DNA of 64,000 nt from DATFVJ01 sp963851085 (GCA_963851085.1 CAWKNX010000001.1:1-64000); one strand, 5' to 3'. Numbered from the stretch's first letter, positions 35,438 through 47,468 are shown. A program made the numbers and translations. Notes: generated by a model not told the origin, from the sequence alone.

Positions 35438-35929
35438 TCACGCGAGCACGCGTGGGCGCAGATCTGAGGGCGGCAGGCCCGTGAGCCCGAGGCGCTCGAT
35501 CCGTTCTGCGAGCCCTTCCGCTTCCCTGACGGCTCGCGTGACGTCCAGTCCGTGGAGGGAGACCGCGGACGCACCGGCAGCGCCATACGGGCGGATCCGG
35601 TCGCAGCCGCGGCGCAGGAGCGTGACCGCTCCCTTGGCGTTGCCGCGCTGAGCGTGGGTGAGGCCCACCGCGATCTGGGCGAGGCCCTGCCACAAGCCGC
35701 GTTCGGGCGCCGGGGCAGCCTTCCAGCTCGCTTCGAGCACCTCGTGCGCATGGAACGGCATGCCAGTGTCGATGAGCCGCTGCGCCTCGGCAAGCGCCTC
35801 GGCGGGTGGGAGGTCCAGGTCGTCGGGAATGCCGGGCTCACCAGCCGTGCCCCGGCTCAGCGGCCGCCCGAGCGCGTCCCGTGGCCGGGAATTTCGTGGC
35901 CTGCCCGCCGGGTCTCTGTCGCGGTTCAC
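35438..35929 (-). CDS. DUF309 domain protein
   Basis: A 163-residue protein; GTG 35,929 overlaps the stop of the hydrolase gene by 4 bp. After a basic, variable N-terminus (~45 residues) comes the DUF309 helix bundle: AEAQRLIDTGMPFHAHEVLE, ASWKAAPAPERGLWQGLAQI, AVGLTHAQRGNAKGAVTLLR. The FHAHEVLE and W..LAQ motifs define the family, whose function is unknown. It is the last gene of a minus-strand coupled unit (holin-like, hydrolase, DUF309). Confidence 0.8.
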   Translation of the reverse strand: MNRDRDPAGRPRNSRPRDALGRPLSRGTAGEPGIPDDLDLPPAEALAEAQRLIDTGMPFHAHEVLEASWKAAPAPERGLWQGLAQIAVGLTHAQRGNAKGAVTLLRRGCDRIRPYGAAGASAVSLHGLDVTRAVREAEGLAERIERLGLTGLPPSDLRPRVLA

Positions 35930-36849
35930 CGTTCCGGTTCTGGATCGGCGAGCCAGCCGCGCAATTCCGCGTTGAACCTGTCCGGCAGTTCCTCGTGCGG
36001 GAAGTGCCCGGCGCCGTCGATCAGCCGCCAGCGGTAGGGCCCGTCGACATACCGGCCGGCCCCGCGCGCGGTGCGTGGCAGCACACATTCGTCGAGCGCG
36101 CCATGCAGATGAAGCGTCGGCGCCTGGATGGGCGCGCGCATCCGCCGCGCGTACCGTATGCCGTCCGGCCGCAGCCTGGACCTGACGATCCACCGGTGGT
36201 ATTCGAGAGCCGAGTGAGCGACGCCAGGGATGCGCATCGCCTCTCGGTAGCGGCGGTCGGCCTCGTCGTCGGGCCAGCCAGGCCCGGACCAGTCCCTGAG
36301 CATGCGGCCGACCTTCGCCCCGTTGTCGCGGACAAGCTGGCGCTCTGGACTGGCGGGCAGCTGAAACCGCAGCGCGTATCCGCTCCGCTTTCCCTGCCCG
36401 AATGGGTCGGTCAGCATGGCGGAATGCATGCGCAGCGGATGTGGCGCGGAGACGACCGCCAGCCTGCGGACCACCTTCGGGTAGTACACGCCCATCGTCC
36501 ACGCCACCAGGCCGCCCCAGTCGTGGCCGACGACGACGGCGTTCGCCTCACCAAGCGCCCTGACCAGCCCGGCCGCGTCGGACGCGGCGGTCACCAGGTC
36601 GTAGCCTCGGGGTGGCTTGTCGCTGCCGCCGTAGCCGCGCAGATCAGCGGCGACGCCGCGGAAACCCGCCCGGGCAAGCGAGGCCAGCTGTTCCCGCCAC
36701 GTCCACCAGAACTCAGGGAACCCGTGCAGCAGCAGTACCAGCGGTCCGTCTCCGCTCTCGGCGACGTGGAAGCGCGTCCCGTTCGCGCTCACCGACCGGT
36801 GCGACCAGGGCCCGTCGACCTCGACCGCCGATTCCGCGGGAATGGCCAT
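35926..36849 (-). CDS. alpha/beta hydrolase, epoxide-hydrolase-like (EphE type)
   Basis: A 307-residue hydrolase from ATG 36,849. The oxyanion motif LLHGFPEFWWTWREQL (HGFPE) and the nucleophile elbow VVGHDWGGLVAWTMG with Asp mark the epoxide hydrolase/dehalogenase group. GAGHFPHEELPD gives the catalytic His and the acidic partner lies before it. It should open epoxide rings of lipid or xenobiotic substrates. In M. tuberculosis ephE occupies the same place between marP and acs. Its ATG overlaps the stop of the holin-like gene by one base. Confidence 0.85.
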   Translation of the reverse strand: MAIPAESAVEVDGPWSHRSVSANGTRFHVAESGDGPLVLLLHGFPEFWWTWREQLASLARAGFRGVAADLRGYGGSDKPPRGYDLVTAASDAAGLVRALGEANAVVVGHDWGGLVAWTMGVYYPKVVRRLAVVSAPHPLRMHSAMLTDPFGQGKRSGYALRFQLPASPERQLVRDNGAKVGRMLRDWSGPGWPDDEADRRYREAMRIPGVAHSALEYHRWIVRSRLRPDGIRYARRMRAPIQAPTLHLHGALDECVLPRTARGAGRYVDGPYRWRLIDGAGHFPHEELPDRFNAELRGWLADPEPER

Positions 36850-37310
36850 CAGCTCGCTCCCTGTGGACCGCTGTCGGCATTGGCGTCGTTCCGCAGCATG
36901 GCGAGGCTTTCCTGTACGGTCGCGCGGGTACGCCGCAGGCCTGTCATCCGGCGAATCTTCAGCACGCCGTAGAGCACCGCTGTTCCCGCCAGCAGCACGT
37001 AAACGCCGGACACGATGAGGAAACCCGCCCAGGGAGCGAGACCGGCCGCCACGAGACCGTAGACCGCCGCGAACGAGAGCAGGATGAGCACAATGCAACC
37101 CACGAAGCCCGCCATGGCGATCATGGCACCGGAAATGCCGAGCCGCTTGACGTCGTCACGAAGCTCGAACTTCGCGAGGTCGATCTCGCACCTGATCAGC
37201 TGGGACACGTCTTTGACCGCGAGCGACACGAGCTCACCAAGTGATTCACCGCCCACGCCGTTGCCTGCTGCTGCTCGCCGCCCGGAGCTTGGCGTATCGG
37301 TCTCGGCCAT
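36849..37310 (-). CDS. phage holin family / membrane protein (Rv3669-like)
   Basis: About 153 residues from ATG 37,310, which has GGAG 8 bases upstream; a GTG at 37,340 would lengthen it. LGELVSLAVKDVSQLIRCEI is the conserved amphipathic start of the actinobacterial phage_holin_3_6-type family. Two hydrophobic pairs follow (GAMIAMAGFVGCIVLILLSF and WAGFLIVSGVYVLLAGTAVL), then a basic tail. Despite the name these are chromosomal membrane proteins of unknown role. Upstream of and coupled with the hydrolase gene. Confidence 0.8.
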   Translation of the reverse strand: MAETDTPSSGRRAAAGNGVGGESLGELVSLAVKDVSQLIRCEIDLAKFELRDDVKRLGISGAMIAMAGFVGCIVLILLSFAAVYGLVAAGLAPWAGFLIVSGVYVLLAGTAVLYGVLKIRRMTGLRRTRATVQESLAMLRNDANADSGPQGAS

Positions 37311-37601
37311 CGCGTGGTCTCCATTCCCTCGTGCTCTCACTCACTCGCTATATGCCCCAGCGGGCCGCTGCCGCCGCGGGCCGCTGCCGCCGCGGACCGC
37401 AGTAGCCACTGTGGCGGATAGCTGCGTATTCCCGTAGCACAAATTACCGATCAGCCGTGGGACAGAGCGCAGGCGCCTCCCTTCCACTCCAGTGAGCGCT
37501 GATCCCGCATGCCCCTGACGCTGGGACCGCAATGCCGCGACCGCTGATGCCGCGGGCCGCTGATCCCCGCGGGCCTCATCCGCGCAGCCGTTAAGGACCT
37601 G

Positions 37602-39560
37602 CTACTCCTCCGGTTTCGCGGTGGGCAGCTTCTCCTTGATCAGGTCCATCACGGTGCTGTCCGTCAGCGTGGTCACGTCACCGAACTGGCGGTTGTCCGC
37701 TATGTCCCGCAGCAGCCTGCGCATGATCTTCCCGGACCGTGTCTTCGGCAGTTCGGGCACGACCATGATCTGGCGTGGGCGCGCGATCGGCCCGAGGACC
37801 GAGGCCACGTGCTGGCGAAGCTCGGCGGCGAGATCGCCGGACTGGTCCGGGTTGTCGCCCCGCAAGATGACGAAGGCGACGATGCCCTGCCCGGTGACCG
37901 GGTCGGCGGCGCCGACCACCGCTGCCTCGGCGACCTTGGGAGAGGAAACAAGGGCCGACTCGACCTCGGTCGTGGAGATGTTGTGCCCCGACACGAGCAT
38001 GACGTCGTCGACCCGGCCGAGCAGCCAGATGTCGCCCTCCTCGTCCCTCTTCGCGCCGTCGCCAGGGAAGTACCTGCCGGGGAACCGCGACCAGTAGGTC
38101 TGGATGTAGCGCTCGTCATCACCCCAGATGGTGCGGAGCATCCCCGGCCACGGATCGTTGATCACAAGAAAGCCGCCCGAGCCATTCGGCACCGGATGGC
38201 CCTCGTCGTCGACGACGTCCGCGGTGATCCCGGGCAGCGCGCGCATCGCGGCCCCCGGCTTGCCCGTCGTGACTCCGGGCAGTGGGCTGATCAAGATGGC
38301 GCCCGTCTCGGTCTGCCACCAGGTGTCAACGACCGGGCAGCGGCCACCGCCGATGTATGTCCGGTACCAGATGTAGGCCTCGGGGTTGATGGGCTCGCCA
38401 ACCGAGCCGAGCAGCCGCAGGCTGCTGAGGTCGAATTTGGCCGGGTGTTCCTCGCCCCACTTCATGAACGTGCGGATCGCGGTCGGCGCGCAGTACAGGA
38501 TCGAGACCTTGTACTTCTCGATGATCTCCCACCAGATGCCGGGGTGCGGCGTGTCCGGCGTGCCCTCGTACATGACCGAGGTGGCGCCGTTGGCGAGCGG
38601 CCCGTACACGATGTAGGAGTGGCCAGTGACCCAGCCGATGTCGGCCGCGGTCCAGAAGACGTCGGTCTCCGGCTTGATGTCGAACACGGCCCAGTGGGTC
38701 GAGGCGACGTGGGTGAGGTAGCCGCCCGTGGTGTGCAGGGTCCCCTTCGGCTTGGCGGTCGTACCCGAGGTGTACATCACGTACAGCGGATGCTCGGCGT
38801 CGTGCGCCGCCGCCGCGTGCTCCGGGCTCTGCGTGTCGACCACGTCGTGCCACCACACGTCGCGGCCCTCTGTCCACGCCACCTCCTGGCCGGTGCGCCG
38901 GACGACGAGCACGCTGCGCACGTCCGGGCATTCCACCAGTGCCTGGTCCACGGCCGGTTTCAGCGCGCTAGCGGCGCCACGCCGGTAACCGCCGTCCGCG
39001 GTGATGACAACCCGCGCCTGGCAGTCGATGATCCGGCCCTGCAGCGCGCTCGAAGAAAAGCCGCCAAAGACGACCATGTGCGGCGCGCCAAGGCGCGCGC
39101 ACGCGAGCATGGCGACCACGGTCTCCGGGATCATCGGCATGTAGATGGCAACCCGGTCACCCTTTTGGACCCCAAGCTCGGCCAGCGCGTTCGCGGCACG
39201 GCAGACCATGTCTTTCAGCTCGGCATAGGTGATGACCCGTGTGTCGCCGGGCTCACCCTGCCAGTAGTACGCGACCTTGTCACCGCGCCCGGCTGCCACG
39301 TGCCGGTCCAGGCAGTTCACCGCCGCGTTCAGCTTGCCGCCCGTGAACCACTTCGCGAACGGCGGGCTCGACCAGTCCAGGACCTGGTCCCAGGGCGCGT
39401 CCCAGGTCAGCCGGTGCGCCTGCCGCTCCCAAAAGCCGAGGCGATCCGCGTCGGCCTCGGCGTACACGTCCGCGTTGACGTTCGCGGCAGCCGCAAACTC
39501 CGGCGGGGGCGGGAAACTTCGCGACTCATGCAGGAGGTTTGAGAGAGTTTGCTCAGTCAA
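37602..39560 (-). CDS. acsA: acetyl-CoA synthetase
   Basis: A 652-residue enzyme that activates acetate through acetyl-AMP to acetyl-CoA. TTG 39,560 has GGAG upstream and gives the usual family length; upstream in-frame codons are unlikely to be used. Motifs: the AMP-binding P-loop YTSGTTAKPKGTLHTTGGYL (Ala replaces the common Gly), VDTWWQTETG, the hinge region LGRVDDVMLVSGHNIST and the C-terminal PKTRSGKIMRRLLRDIA with the Lys that is acetylated in controlled enzymes. It stands alone on the minus strand with a strong hairpin beyond its 5' side. Confidence 0.95.
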   Translation of the reverse strand: MTEQTLSNLLHESRSFPPPPEFAAAANVNADVYAEADADRLGFWERQAHRLTWDAPWDQVLDWSSPPFAKWFTGGKLNAAVNCLDRHVAAGRGDKVAYYWQGEPGDTRVITYAELKDMVCRAANALAELGVQKGDRVAIYMPMIPETVVAMLACARLGAPHMVVFGGFSSSALQGRIIDCQARVVITADGGYRRGAASALKPAVDQALVECPDVRSVLVVRRTGQEVAWTEGRDVWWHDVVDTQSPEHAAAAHDAEHPLYVMYTSGTTAKPKGTLHTTGGYLTHVASTHWAVFDIKPETDVFWTAADIGWVTGHSYIVYGPLANGATSVMYEGTPDTPHPGIWWEIIEKYKVSILYCAPTAIRTFMKWGEEHPAKFDLSSLRLLGSVGEPINPEAYIWYRTYIGGGRCPVVDTWWQTETGAILISPLPGVTTGKPGAAMRALPGITADVVDDEGHPVPNGSGGFLVINDPWPGMLRTIWGDDERYIQTYWSRFPGRYFPGDGAKRDEEGDIWLLGRVDDVMLVSGHNISTTEVESALVSSPKVAEAAVVGAADPVTGQGIVAFVILRGDNPDQSGDLAAELRQHVASVLGPIARPRQIMVVPELPKTRSGKIMRRLLRDIADNRQFGDVTTLTDSTVMDLIKEKLPTAKPEE

Positions 39561-40047
39561 CGCGGAGCTCCGTTCTGTATGCGGCAATGCCGTTGCTGTC
39601 CATCGCCATGCCACCGGGGATCTTGGGAGGGGCAAGGTCCGAAGTGGTGTAGATCAGCATAGGCCGGTCGCTGGCGCCCTGCCCTGATGCCACGGACGCC
39701 CGCGATCACCAGTTCAGCGCGCCGCCAGGCGCGGTGCGCAAGCCCTTGCCGTGGCGACAGCCGTGGTGACAGCCGTGGTGACAGCCGCGGCGACGGTGCC
39801 AACCCGGGGCCCGTCAAGTGCAACGGCGGCGCCCCGTATGGGGCGCCGCCGCACGAAAGCACGTCACGCCAGGTTACCAAGCGTGCACCTTCAATATGCC
39901 GGCTAGGTTCCGCAAAGTGCACGAGCACTCCCATCACTGGGCGAACTCGCCATCTCAGCGCTCCCTAGCTCGGCTCGCCTCCCGCGGCTGGTCGCGCGTG
40001 GGTACCTGGCTGCCGTGCCCGGACATCCTTGGGTCCGTAACTCCTTT
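39561..40047. other. intergenic region between acs and HAD genes
   Basis: No supported gene. It holds a 12-bp repeat (GTGACAGCCGTG-like, about 39,752-39,795) and the strong hairpin at 39,825-39,850. Confidence 0.55.
39825..39850 (-). terminator. perfect GC hairpin between HAD and acs genes
   Basis: GGCGGCGCCCC (39,825-39,835) pairs fully with 39,840-39,850 across a GTAT loop. It follows the HAD gene on the minus strand, so it likely ends that transcript before acs. There is no T tract. Confidence 0.65.
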
Positions 40048-40851
40048 CTACGACGAATTGGCTCGCTTGGAAACCCCTCCACGTGACCAATTCGTGATCT
40101 CGATCGATTGACCTGTTCTCATGCTCGCGCCGGCGCTACGTGACGGGCCGGCTGAAGCTGGCCCGAGCGTGAAGCCGATGACGGGCCAGCCGCGCGCCGC
40201 CGCGACCCCGCGTAAGCCCCGGTCGGGGTTCACCACGTGCGGGTGCCCTACGGCCTCGAGCATGGGCAGGTCGGTGACCGAGTCGCTGTAGGCGAAGCAG
40301 TTCTCGAGCGAGGCTCCCCGGTCGGCGGCGAAGCGCCGCACGGCCGCCTCCTTCTCCGCGCCGTAGGCGTAGAGCTCGAAATCTCCCGTGTAGCGGCCGT
40401 CTTCGATCACCATCCGGGTGGCGATGACGTGGTCCGCGCCGAGCAGTTCGCCGATCGGCTGGACAATCTCGTGACCAGAGGTGCTGACGATGACGACGTC
40501 CCGTCCCGCGGTCTTGTGTGACTGCAGCAGCGCCAGCGCATCCGGGTATACGTACGGTACGACGAGTCTTTCGAGATTGGCCGCGACGATCTCGCGGACC
40601 TGCTCGGCGGGCCAGTCGCAGCACAACGCTGAAACATACGCACGGATCCGTTCCATCTGACCGTGCCCCGCACCCGCGAAGCGGAAGATCAACTGCGCGC
40701 AAACGCTTCTGAGCACGTCACTTCGGCTGATGAGACCGCTACGGTAGAAGGGCACACCGAACGCCAGGGTGCTCGATCGCGCGATGATGGTCTTGTCCAA
40801 ATCAAAAAAAGCAACCCCGGCTGTACTCTCTGGCTCGACGGAACTGTCCAC
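40048..40851 (-). CDS. HAD-IB family phosphatase (SerB-like)
   Basis: A 267-residue protein, start GTG 40,851. Motif I is FFDLDKTIIARSST (~residue 15), motif II VVIVSTSGHEI (~120) and motif III/IV SDSVTDLPMLEAVGHPHVVN (~190-210). These match the HAD-IB group of phosphoserine-phosphatase-like proteins found near acs in actinomycetes (Rv3661-like). The substrate is uncertain. The last ~35 residues are Gly/Ser-rich and variable. Confidence 0.85.
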   Translation of the reverse strand: MDSSVEPESTAGVAFFDLDKTIIARSSTLAFGVPFYRSGLISRSDVLRSVCAQLIFRFAGAGHGQMERIRAYVSALCCDWPAEQVREIVAANLERLVVPYVYPDALALLQSHKTAGRDVVIVSTSGHEIVQPIGELLGADHVIATRMVIEDGRYTGDFELYAYGAEKEAAVRRFAADRGASLENCFAYSDSVTDLPMLEAVGHPHVVNPDRGLRGVAAARGWPVIGFTLGPASAGPSRSAGASMRTGQSIEITNWSRGGVSKRANSS

Positions 40852-40954
40852 GATCAGGCAGCATATGGTGTAACGCGTAGAACTGACGGCAACACCGAAG
40901 GCAACGGACCTTTCTTGGAAACGGGCCGGCTACTCCCCCGGAGCCGGACCGTAA

Positions 40955-40989
40955 GGCGACCCCCGCTCTCCCCCCCGGCGGGGGTCGCC
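40955..40989 (-). terminator. hairpin downstream of the helicase gene
   Basis: GGCGACCCCCG (40,955-40,965) pairs perfectly with CGGGGGTCGCC (40,979-40,989). On the minus strand it lies ~170 bases after the helicase stop and ~100 bases before the HAD start. Confidence 0.5.
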
Positions 40990-41117
40990 ACATGTCCGGG
41001 GTCCTTCCGCAGCCGTGCGGTGGCCTCGTCCTGGGGATTCCCGGCCGGCGCCCGATGAGCCGTGGCCTGTTCCCCTCCGTAGCGGTGCGCGGTACGCGTG
41101 GCACGGCGTGTGCGCAC

Positions 41118-41151
41118 CGTCGCGGTCCGGCCATCGTCGCGGTCCGGCCAT
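41118..41151. repeat. 17-bp perfect tandem duplication
   Basis: CGTCGCGGTCCGGCCAT occurs twice in immediate succession, just after the helicase stop codon. Confidence 0.85.
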
Positions 41152-41158
41152 AGTCTCG

Positions 41159-43537
41159 TCACTGCCAGGCGAGCAGAATGTCGAGCAGTTGGATCGCACC
41201 GTGCTTGCTCAGCGGCTGGTTGCCGTTGCCGCACTTGGGCGACTGGACGCACGACGGGCAGCCGTCGGCGCACTCGCAGCTTGCGATCGCCGACCGGGTC
41301 GCGTCCAGCCAGGCGGCCGCCGTGTGGTACGCGCGCTCCGCGAACCCCGCGCCACCTTCGTGCCCGTCGTACACGAACACGGTCAGCCGCCCGGTCGCGG
41401 GATGCAGGTCGGCCGACACGCCGCCTATGTCCCATCGGTCGCACCCGGCGAACAGCGGCAGCAGCCCGATGGCGGCGTGCTCCGCGGCGTGCGCCGCGCC
41501 GGCGAGATCCACACCGAGCCTGGCGAGCTTGGCCCGCTGCGCCGAGGAGATAGTCCACCACACGGCGCGGGTCCGCAGGCTCCGTGGCGGCAGGCTCAGC
41601 CGCTCCTCGCCGAGCACCTCACCGGTGTCCGTGCGCCGCCGTAGATACGAGACGGCCTGACGGGTCACCTCCACCTCGCCGCAGTGCAGCGTCGCCTTGC
41701 CCCATGACACCGTATGCGCCGGCGCCATGACCTCGATAGAGGTCAGCTCGCGTGCGGTCGTTGTGTATCCGGGGTCGCCCGGCCGCACGAGCGCGGCCCG
41801 GTCCTCCAGGTCGAGCGCTGTGACGAGGAACGTCTCGCCCTGGTGCAGATAGATCGCACCGGTATGTGCCATGGTGTGCGCCGACGGCTCGTCTATCGTG
41901 CCGAGCAGCCGTCCGGTCGTTTCCTCGACCACCTGCACGCCCGGCCCGCCCGAGCCCCTGATGTTCGTGGTGACCGTCCGTTCACGTCTGGTCCAGAACC
42001 AGCCCGTGTCACGGCGGCGCAGCAGCTTGCGGTCGGCGAGACCCGCCACCACGCCGGCCGCGGCCGGGCCGAAAAGGTCGAGATCGGCATCGGTGAGGGG
42101 CAGTTCAGCGGCGGCCGCGCACAGATGTGGGGCCAGCACATAGGGATTGTCCGGGTCGATCACTGTTGCCTCGACCGGGCTGCCGAAGACCGCCTCTGGA
42201 TGATGCACCAAGTAGGTGTCGAGCGGATCGTCACGCGCGACAAGCACGGCCACGGCCGCGCCGCCGGTCCGGCCGGCGCGCCCCGCCTGCTGCCACAATG
42301 AGGCCCGGGTGCCTGGCCAGCCGGCCAGGATCACCGCGTCGAGCCCGCAGATGTCGACACCAAGCTCGAGCGCGTTGGTGGTGGCCAGACCACTGACCGC
42401 GCCAGTGCGGAGCGCCTGTTCGACGGCCCGCCTGTCCTCAGGCAGGTACCCGGCGCGGTAGGCGGCCACCCGCCCGCTCAGGTCCCCGGCGTCCGCCCCG
42501 GCGAGGGCGCGCCTGGCCGCGAGCGCGATCGTCTCCGCGGAGCGGCGGGACCGTACGAAGGCGAGTGTGCGGACCCCGTCGGCGACCAGTTCGGCGAGCA
42601 GGCCTGCCGCCTCAGCCGCAGCGGTCCGCCGGATCGGTCCGCCGGCCTCGCCGCGAAGCCTGGTCAGGGGTGGCTCGCAGAAAGCGAACGTGAGCGGGCC
42701 CCGCGGCGAGCAGTCGTCCGTCACCTCCTCGGCGTCGCGCCCCGTGAGGACCCTGGCATACCGGCCGGGCTCGCTGACCGTCGCGGAGGAGAGTATGAAC
42801 ACCGGGTTCGCGGGGGGCAGGTCTGGCAGGGCAGCCGCGGCGGGCAGGGCAGCGACGGCGGCCCCGGCGGGCAGGGCCCTCGGCCGGGCATGACATGAGC
42901 TGATCCGAACGAGCCGCCGCACGATCTGGGCCATGTGCGAGCCGAAGACGCCGCGGTAGTGATGGCACTCGTCGATGATCACGTACTGGAGACGGCGGAA
43001 GAACCCGGCCCAGCGGCTGTGCCGCGGCAGCACGTTGTGGTGCAGCATGTCGGGATTCGTCAGCAGGTAGTTGGCGTGCGACCGCGCCCAGTCCCGCTCG
43101 GCGACAGGCGTGTCACCGTCGACCGCCGCCGCGCGGACATCGCTCAGACCCAGTCCGCGGATGACCCGGAGCTGGTCCGCCGCAAGGGCCTTCGACGGCG
43201 CGATGTACAGGACCGTGCCGCCCTCGAGCACCGCGGTGAGCGCCGGTAGCAGGTAGCCGAGAGATTTCCCCGAGGCCGTGCCCGTGGAGATGATCACATT
43301 GCGGCCGCTGCGGGCGTGTTCGGACACGGCGACCTGGTGCTCCCACGGGGCCCGCACCCCTGCCTGCAGGAGACGCTCGGTGAGCAGGCCAGGGACCCAG
43401 GTCGGCCAGCTGGCGGCGCGGCCGTCCCTCGCGGGGATGTGCTCGACATGGGTCAGGCGGCCGCCGCGGGCGCGATCCGCGAGCAGCCGGGCCGCCTTGG
43501 CGCTGCCGTTCTGCGAGTCTGTGAGGGTCTGCACCAT
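41159..43537 (-). CDS. DEAD/DEAH-box helicase with DUF1998
   Basis: A 792-residue superfamily 2 helicase. Walker A is in STGTASGKSLGYLLPAL (~residue 80), the DExH box is VIIDECHHYRG, and motif VI reads QQAGRAGRTGGAAVAVLVA. The C-terminal DUF1998 domain ends with a four-Cys zinc cluster CECADGCPSCVQSPKCG. It corresponds to the Rv3649/SCO3550-type helicases placed next to bldG in actinomycetes and related to Hrq1/MrfA DNA-repair helicases. A DNA-repair role is inferred. Divergent from bldG. Confidence 0.92.
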   Translation of the reverse strand: MVQTLTDSQNGSAKAARLLADRARGGRLTHVEHIPARDGRAASWPTWVPGLLTERLLQAGVRAPWEHQVAVSEHARSGRNVIISTGTASGKSLGYLLPALTAVLEGGTVLYIAPSKALAADQLRVIRGLGLSDVRAAAVDGDTPVAERDWARSHANYLLTNPDMLHHNVLPRHSRWAGFFRRLQYVIIDECHHYRGVFGSHMAQIVRRLVRISSCHARPRALPAGAAVAALPAAAALPDLPPANPVFILSSATVSEPGRYARVLTGRDAEEVTDDCSPRGPLTFAFCEPPLTRLRGEAGGPIRRTAAAEAAGLLAELVADGVRTLAFVRSRRSAETIALAARRALAGADAGDLSGRVAAYRAGYLPEDRRAVEQALRTGAVSGLATTNALELGVDICGLDAVILAGWPGTRASLWQQAGRAGRTGGAAVAVLVARDDPLDTYLVHHPEAVFGSPVEATVIDPDNPYVLAPHLCAAAAELPLTDADLDLFGPAAAGVVAGLADRKLLRRRDTGWFWTRRERTVTTNIRGSGGPGVQVVEETTGRLLGTIDEPSAHTMAHTGAIYLHQGETFLVTALDLEDRAALVRPGDPGYTTTARELTSIEVMAPAHTVSWGKATLHCGEVEVTRQAVSYLRRRTDTGEVLGEERLSLPPRSLRTRAVWWTISSAQRAKLARLGVDLAGAAHAAEHAAIGLLPLFAGCDRWDIGGVSADLHPATGRLTVFVYDGHEGGAGFAERAYHTAAAWLDATRSAIASCECADGCPSCVQSPKCGNGNQPLSKHGAIQLLDILLAWQ

Positions 43538-43758
43538 ATTCGTGGGGTTCGAGGGGGGTCGTCGTCCACCCGGGAGTGGCTCTAGTCTGTCATCTGCGGG
43601 CGGACATGCCGCGTATCGTGATTTCGTATAGACACATTGTCAGAGCGTGATTGAATGGCGCGCTGCGGGAACACGCACTGGCCGCGGATCACGCACCGGA
43701 CGTAGCACCCTCGCGCGTATGCGCGGGTCGGCGCGCTCATAGGTGGCATGGAGGACTT

Positions 43759-44109
43759 GTGGATTTGAAGCTGGACCACCACACCAAGGACGGCAACGAG
43801 ATCGTCGATGTCGAGGGCGAGATCGACGTCTATACCGCGCCGCGCTTGCGTGAGCTGCTGATCGAGCTGGTGAACAAGGGGCACTTCAGGCTGATCGTCA
43901 ACATGGAGAGGGTCGAGTTCCTCGACTCGACCGGCCTCGGCGTCCTCGTCGGGGGCCTCAAGCGGGTGCGGGCGCACGACGGATCGCTGGATCTCGTCTG
44001 CACGCAGGAGCGGATCCTGAAGATCTTCCGCATCACTGGCCTGACAAAGGTCTTCGGCATCCATGACACGGTCGAGGAGGCTATCGAGGTCAGGAAGGCG
44101 GAGAAGTAG
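43759..44109 (+). CDS. bldG: anti-sigma factor antagonist BldG
   Basis: A 116-residue STAS protein; GTG 43,759 is preceded by GGAGG. It is very close to Streptomyces BldG in recall: GEIDVYTAPRLRELLIELVN, the phosphorylation motif in EFLDSTGLGVLVGGLKRVRA and LKIFRITGLTKVFGIH. BldG is a switch protein whose phosphorylation by an anti-sigma kinase controls development, antibiotic production and stress sigma factors. The neighbouring ATPase gene follows 8 bp later, as in Streptomyces. Confidence 0.93.
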   Translation: MDLKLDHHTKDGNEIVDVEGEIDVYTAPRLRELLIELVNKGHFRLIVNMERVEFLDSTGLGVLVGGLKRVRAHDGSLDLVCTQERILKIFRITGLTKVFGIHDTVEEAIEVRKAEK

Positions 44110-44117
44110 CCATTCCG

Positions 44118-44846
44118 ATGGCTAACCCCTTCAAGATGGCTGCGATGGCTACGGTAGAGCTCAGTTTCACGCCACTGCCGGCGCACGTCCGCACGGCGCG
44201 GCTGGTGGCAACCGCGGTTGCCAGGCGCAGCGGCGTCGAGGAGTCGCTGCTCGATGAGGTCCGCCTCGCCGTCGGTGAGGCGTGTTCGCGGGCGGTCGAG
44301 GCACACCGGCTGCACTGCCCTGCCGAGCCCGTTCGGATACAGCTATCCGATCGTGACGGGCGCTTCGAGGTCGTGGTGACCGATGCGGTTCCCGGCGGCG
44401 TAGACGATGCCGCGGCGATGCGCGCGGCCCTGGACGAGTCCGCCGCGCACGCCCCGGTGCCGCCCACCGGCGGTCGTGCGAGCGGTGTGCACGAACAAGG
44501 CGCTGCCGGTCTCGAGGCAGGGGGGGCCGGCACCGCAGCGCCCGGAACGGCGGCGCCCGGAACGGCGGCGCACGGAACGGCGGCGCACGGAACGGCGCAC
44601 GGCATCGGGACGCCTGGCGCAGACGGGGCGGGCGGGCGTGCCGCCAATGATGTGGCCGGGAGCGGTCCGGACACGGCCGCTGGGCCGATGGCAAGCGGCA
44701 CCGGCGGCACGACCGGAGCCAACGGCGGCCTTCCCGCCGGGATCGGGCTTGCCGTGATCGCGGGGCTCGCCGATGACGTCCACATCTCCGCAACGGGCGA
44801 TGGCGTCAGCGTCCGGATGAGCTGGCCTCTCGGCGACCCGAGGTAG
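44118..44846 (+). CDS. RsbW-like anti-sigma factor ATPase with a low-complexity insert
   Basis: A 242-residue HATPase next to bldG (SCO3548-like). ATG 44,118 is taken; ATG 44,145 gives the family-like start MATVELSFTPLPAHVRTARL. The N-terminal half carries the ATPase N-box (DEVRLAVGEACSRAVEAH). The C-terminal end holds the last ATPase strands (GLAVIAGLADDVHISATGDG). Between them lie ~90 residues of Gly/Ala/Thr-rich sequence made from a 12-15 bp repeat (GTAAPGTAAPGTAAHGTAAH). It probably binds BldG and a sigma factor. Confidence 0.82.
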   Translation: MANPFKMAAMATVELSFTPLPAHVRTARLVATAVARRSGVEESLLDEVRLAVGEACSRAVEAHRLHCPAEPVRIQLSDRDGRFEVVVTDAVPGGVDDAAAMRAALDESAAHAPVPPTGGRASGVHEQGAAGLEAGGAGTAAPGTAAPGTAAHGTAAHGTAHGIGTPGADGAGGRAANDVAGSGPDTAAGPMASGTGGTTGANGGLPAGIGLAVIAGLADDVHISATGDGVSVRMSWPLGDPR

Positions 44847-45059
44847 CGGACGTATATTACGCGCCGGGCATCTGATGATAACGAATTCGTAACGACACTG
44901 TTAGGAAACCGGCCAAACTTACGTTCTGGCGCCGTCGTGCATAGACTCCCGCCACTGCCGTGATGGCACATCAAACGCTTATGCGGTCTGTCTCGCTGTC
45001 GGGCGCCCGGCAGGAGCATGTCGGCGTGCGGGGATGTCTGTGCGCCTAGAGGAGGACGG
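44847..45059 (+). promoter_or_regulatory. hppA upstream region
   Basis: The 213-bp gap contains TAGACT (~44,943), a fair -10 element, and GAGGAGG before the hppA ATG. No other gene is seen. Confidence 0.35.

Positions 45060-47468
<2,409 letters not shown>

Larger units (their letters stand above)
40852..41158. other. intergenic region between helicase and HAD genes
   Basis: No gene seen in 307 bp. It contains a hairpin (40,955-40,989) and a 17-bp tandem duplication (41,118-41,151). Confidence 0.55.

Noticed and set aside
37809..39542. 577-codon frame antisense to acs
   Set aside because: Shadow of a clear acetyl-CoA synthetase; composition is Arg/Asp/Val-biased with no motif.
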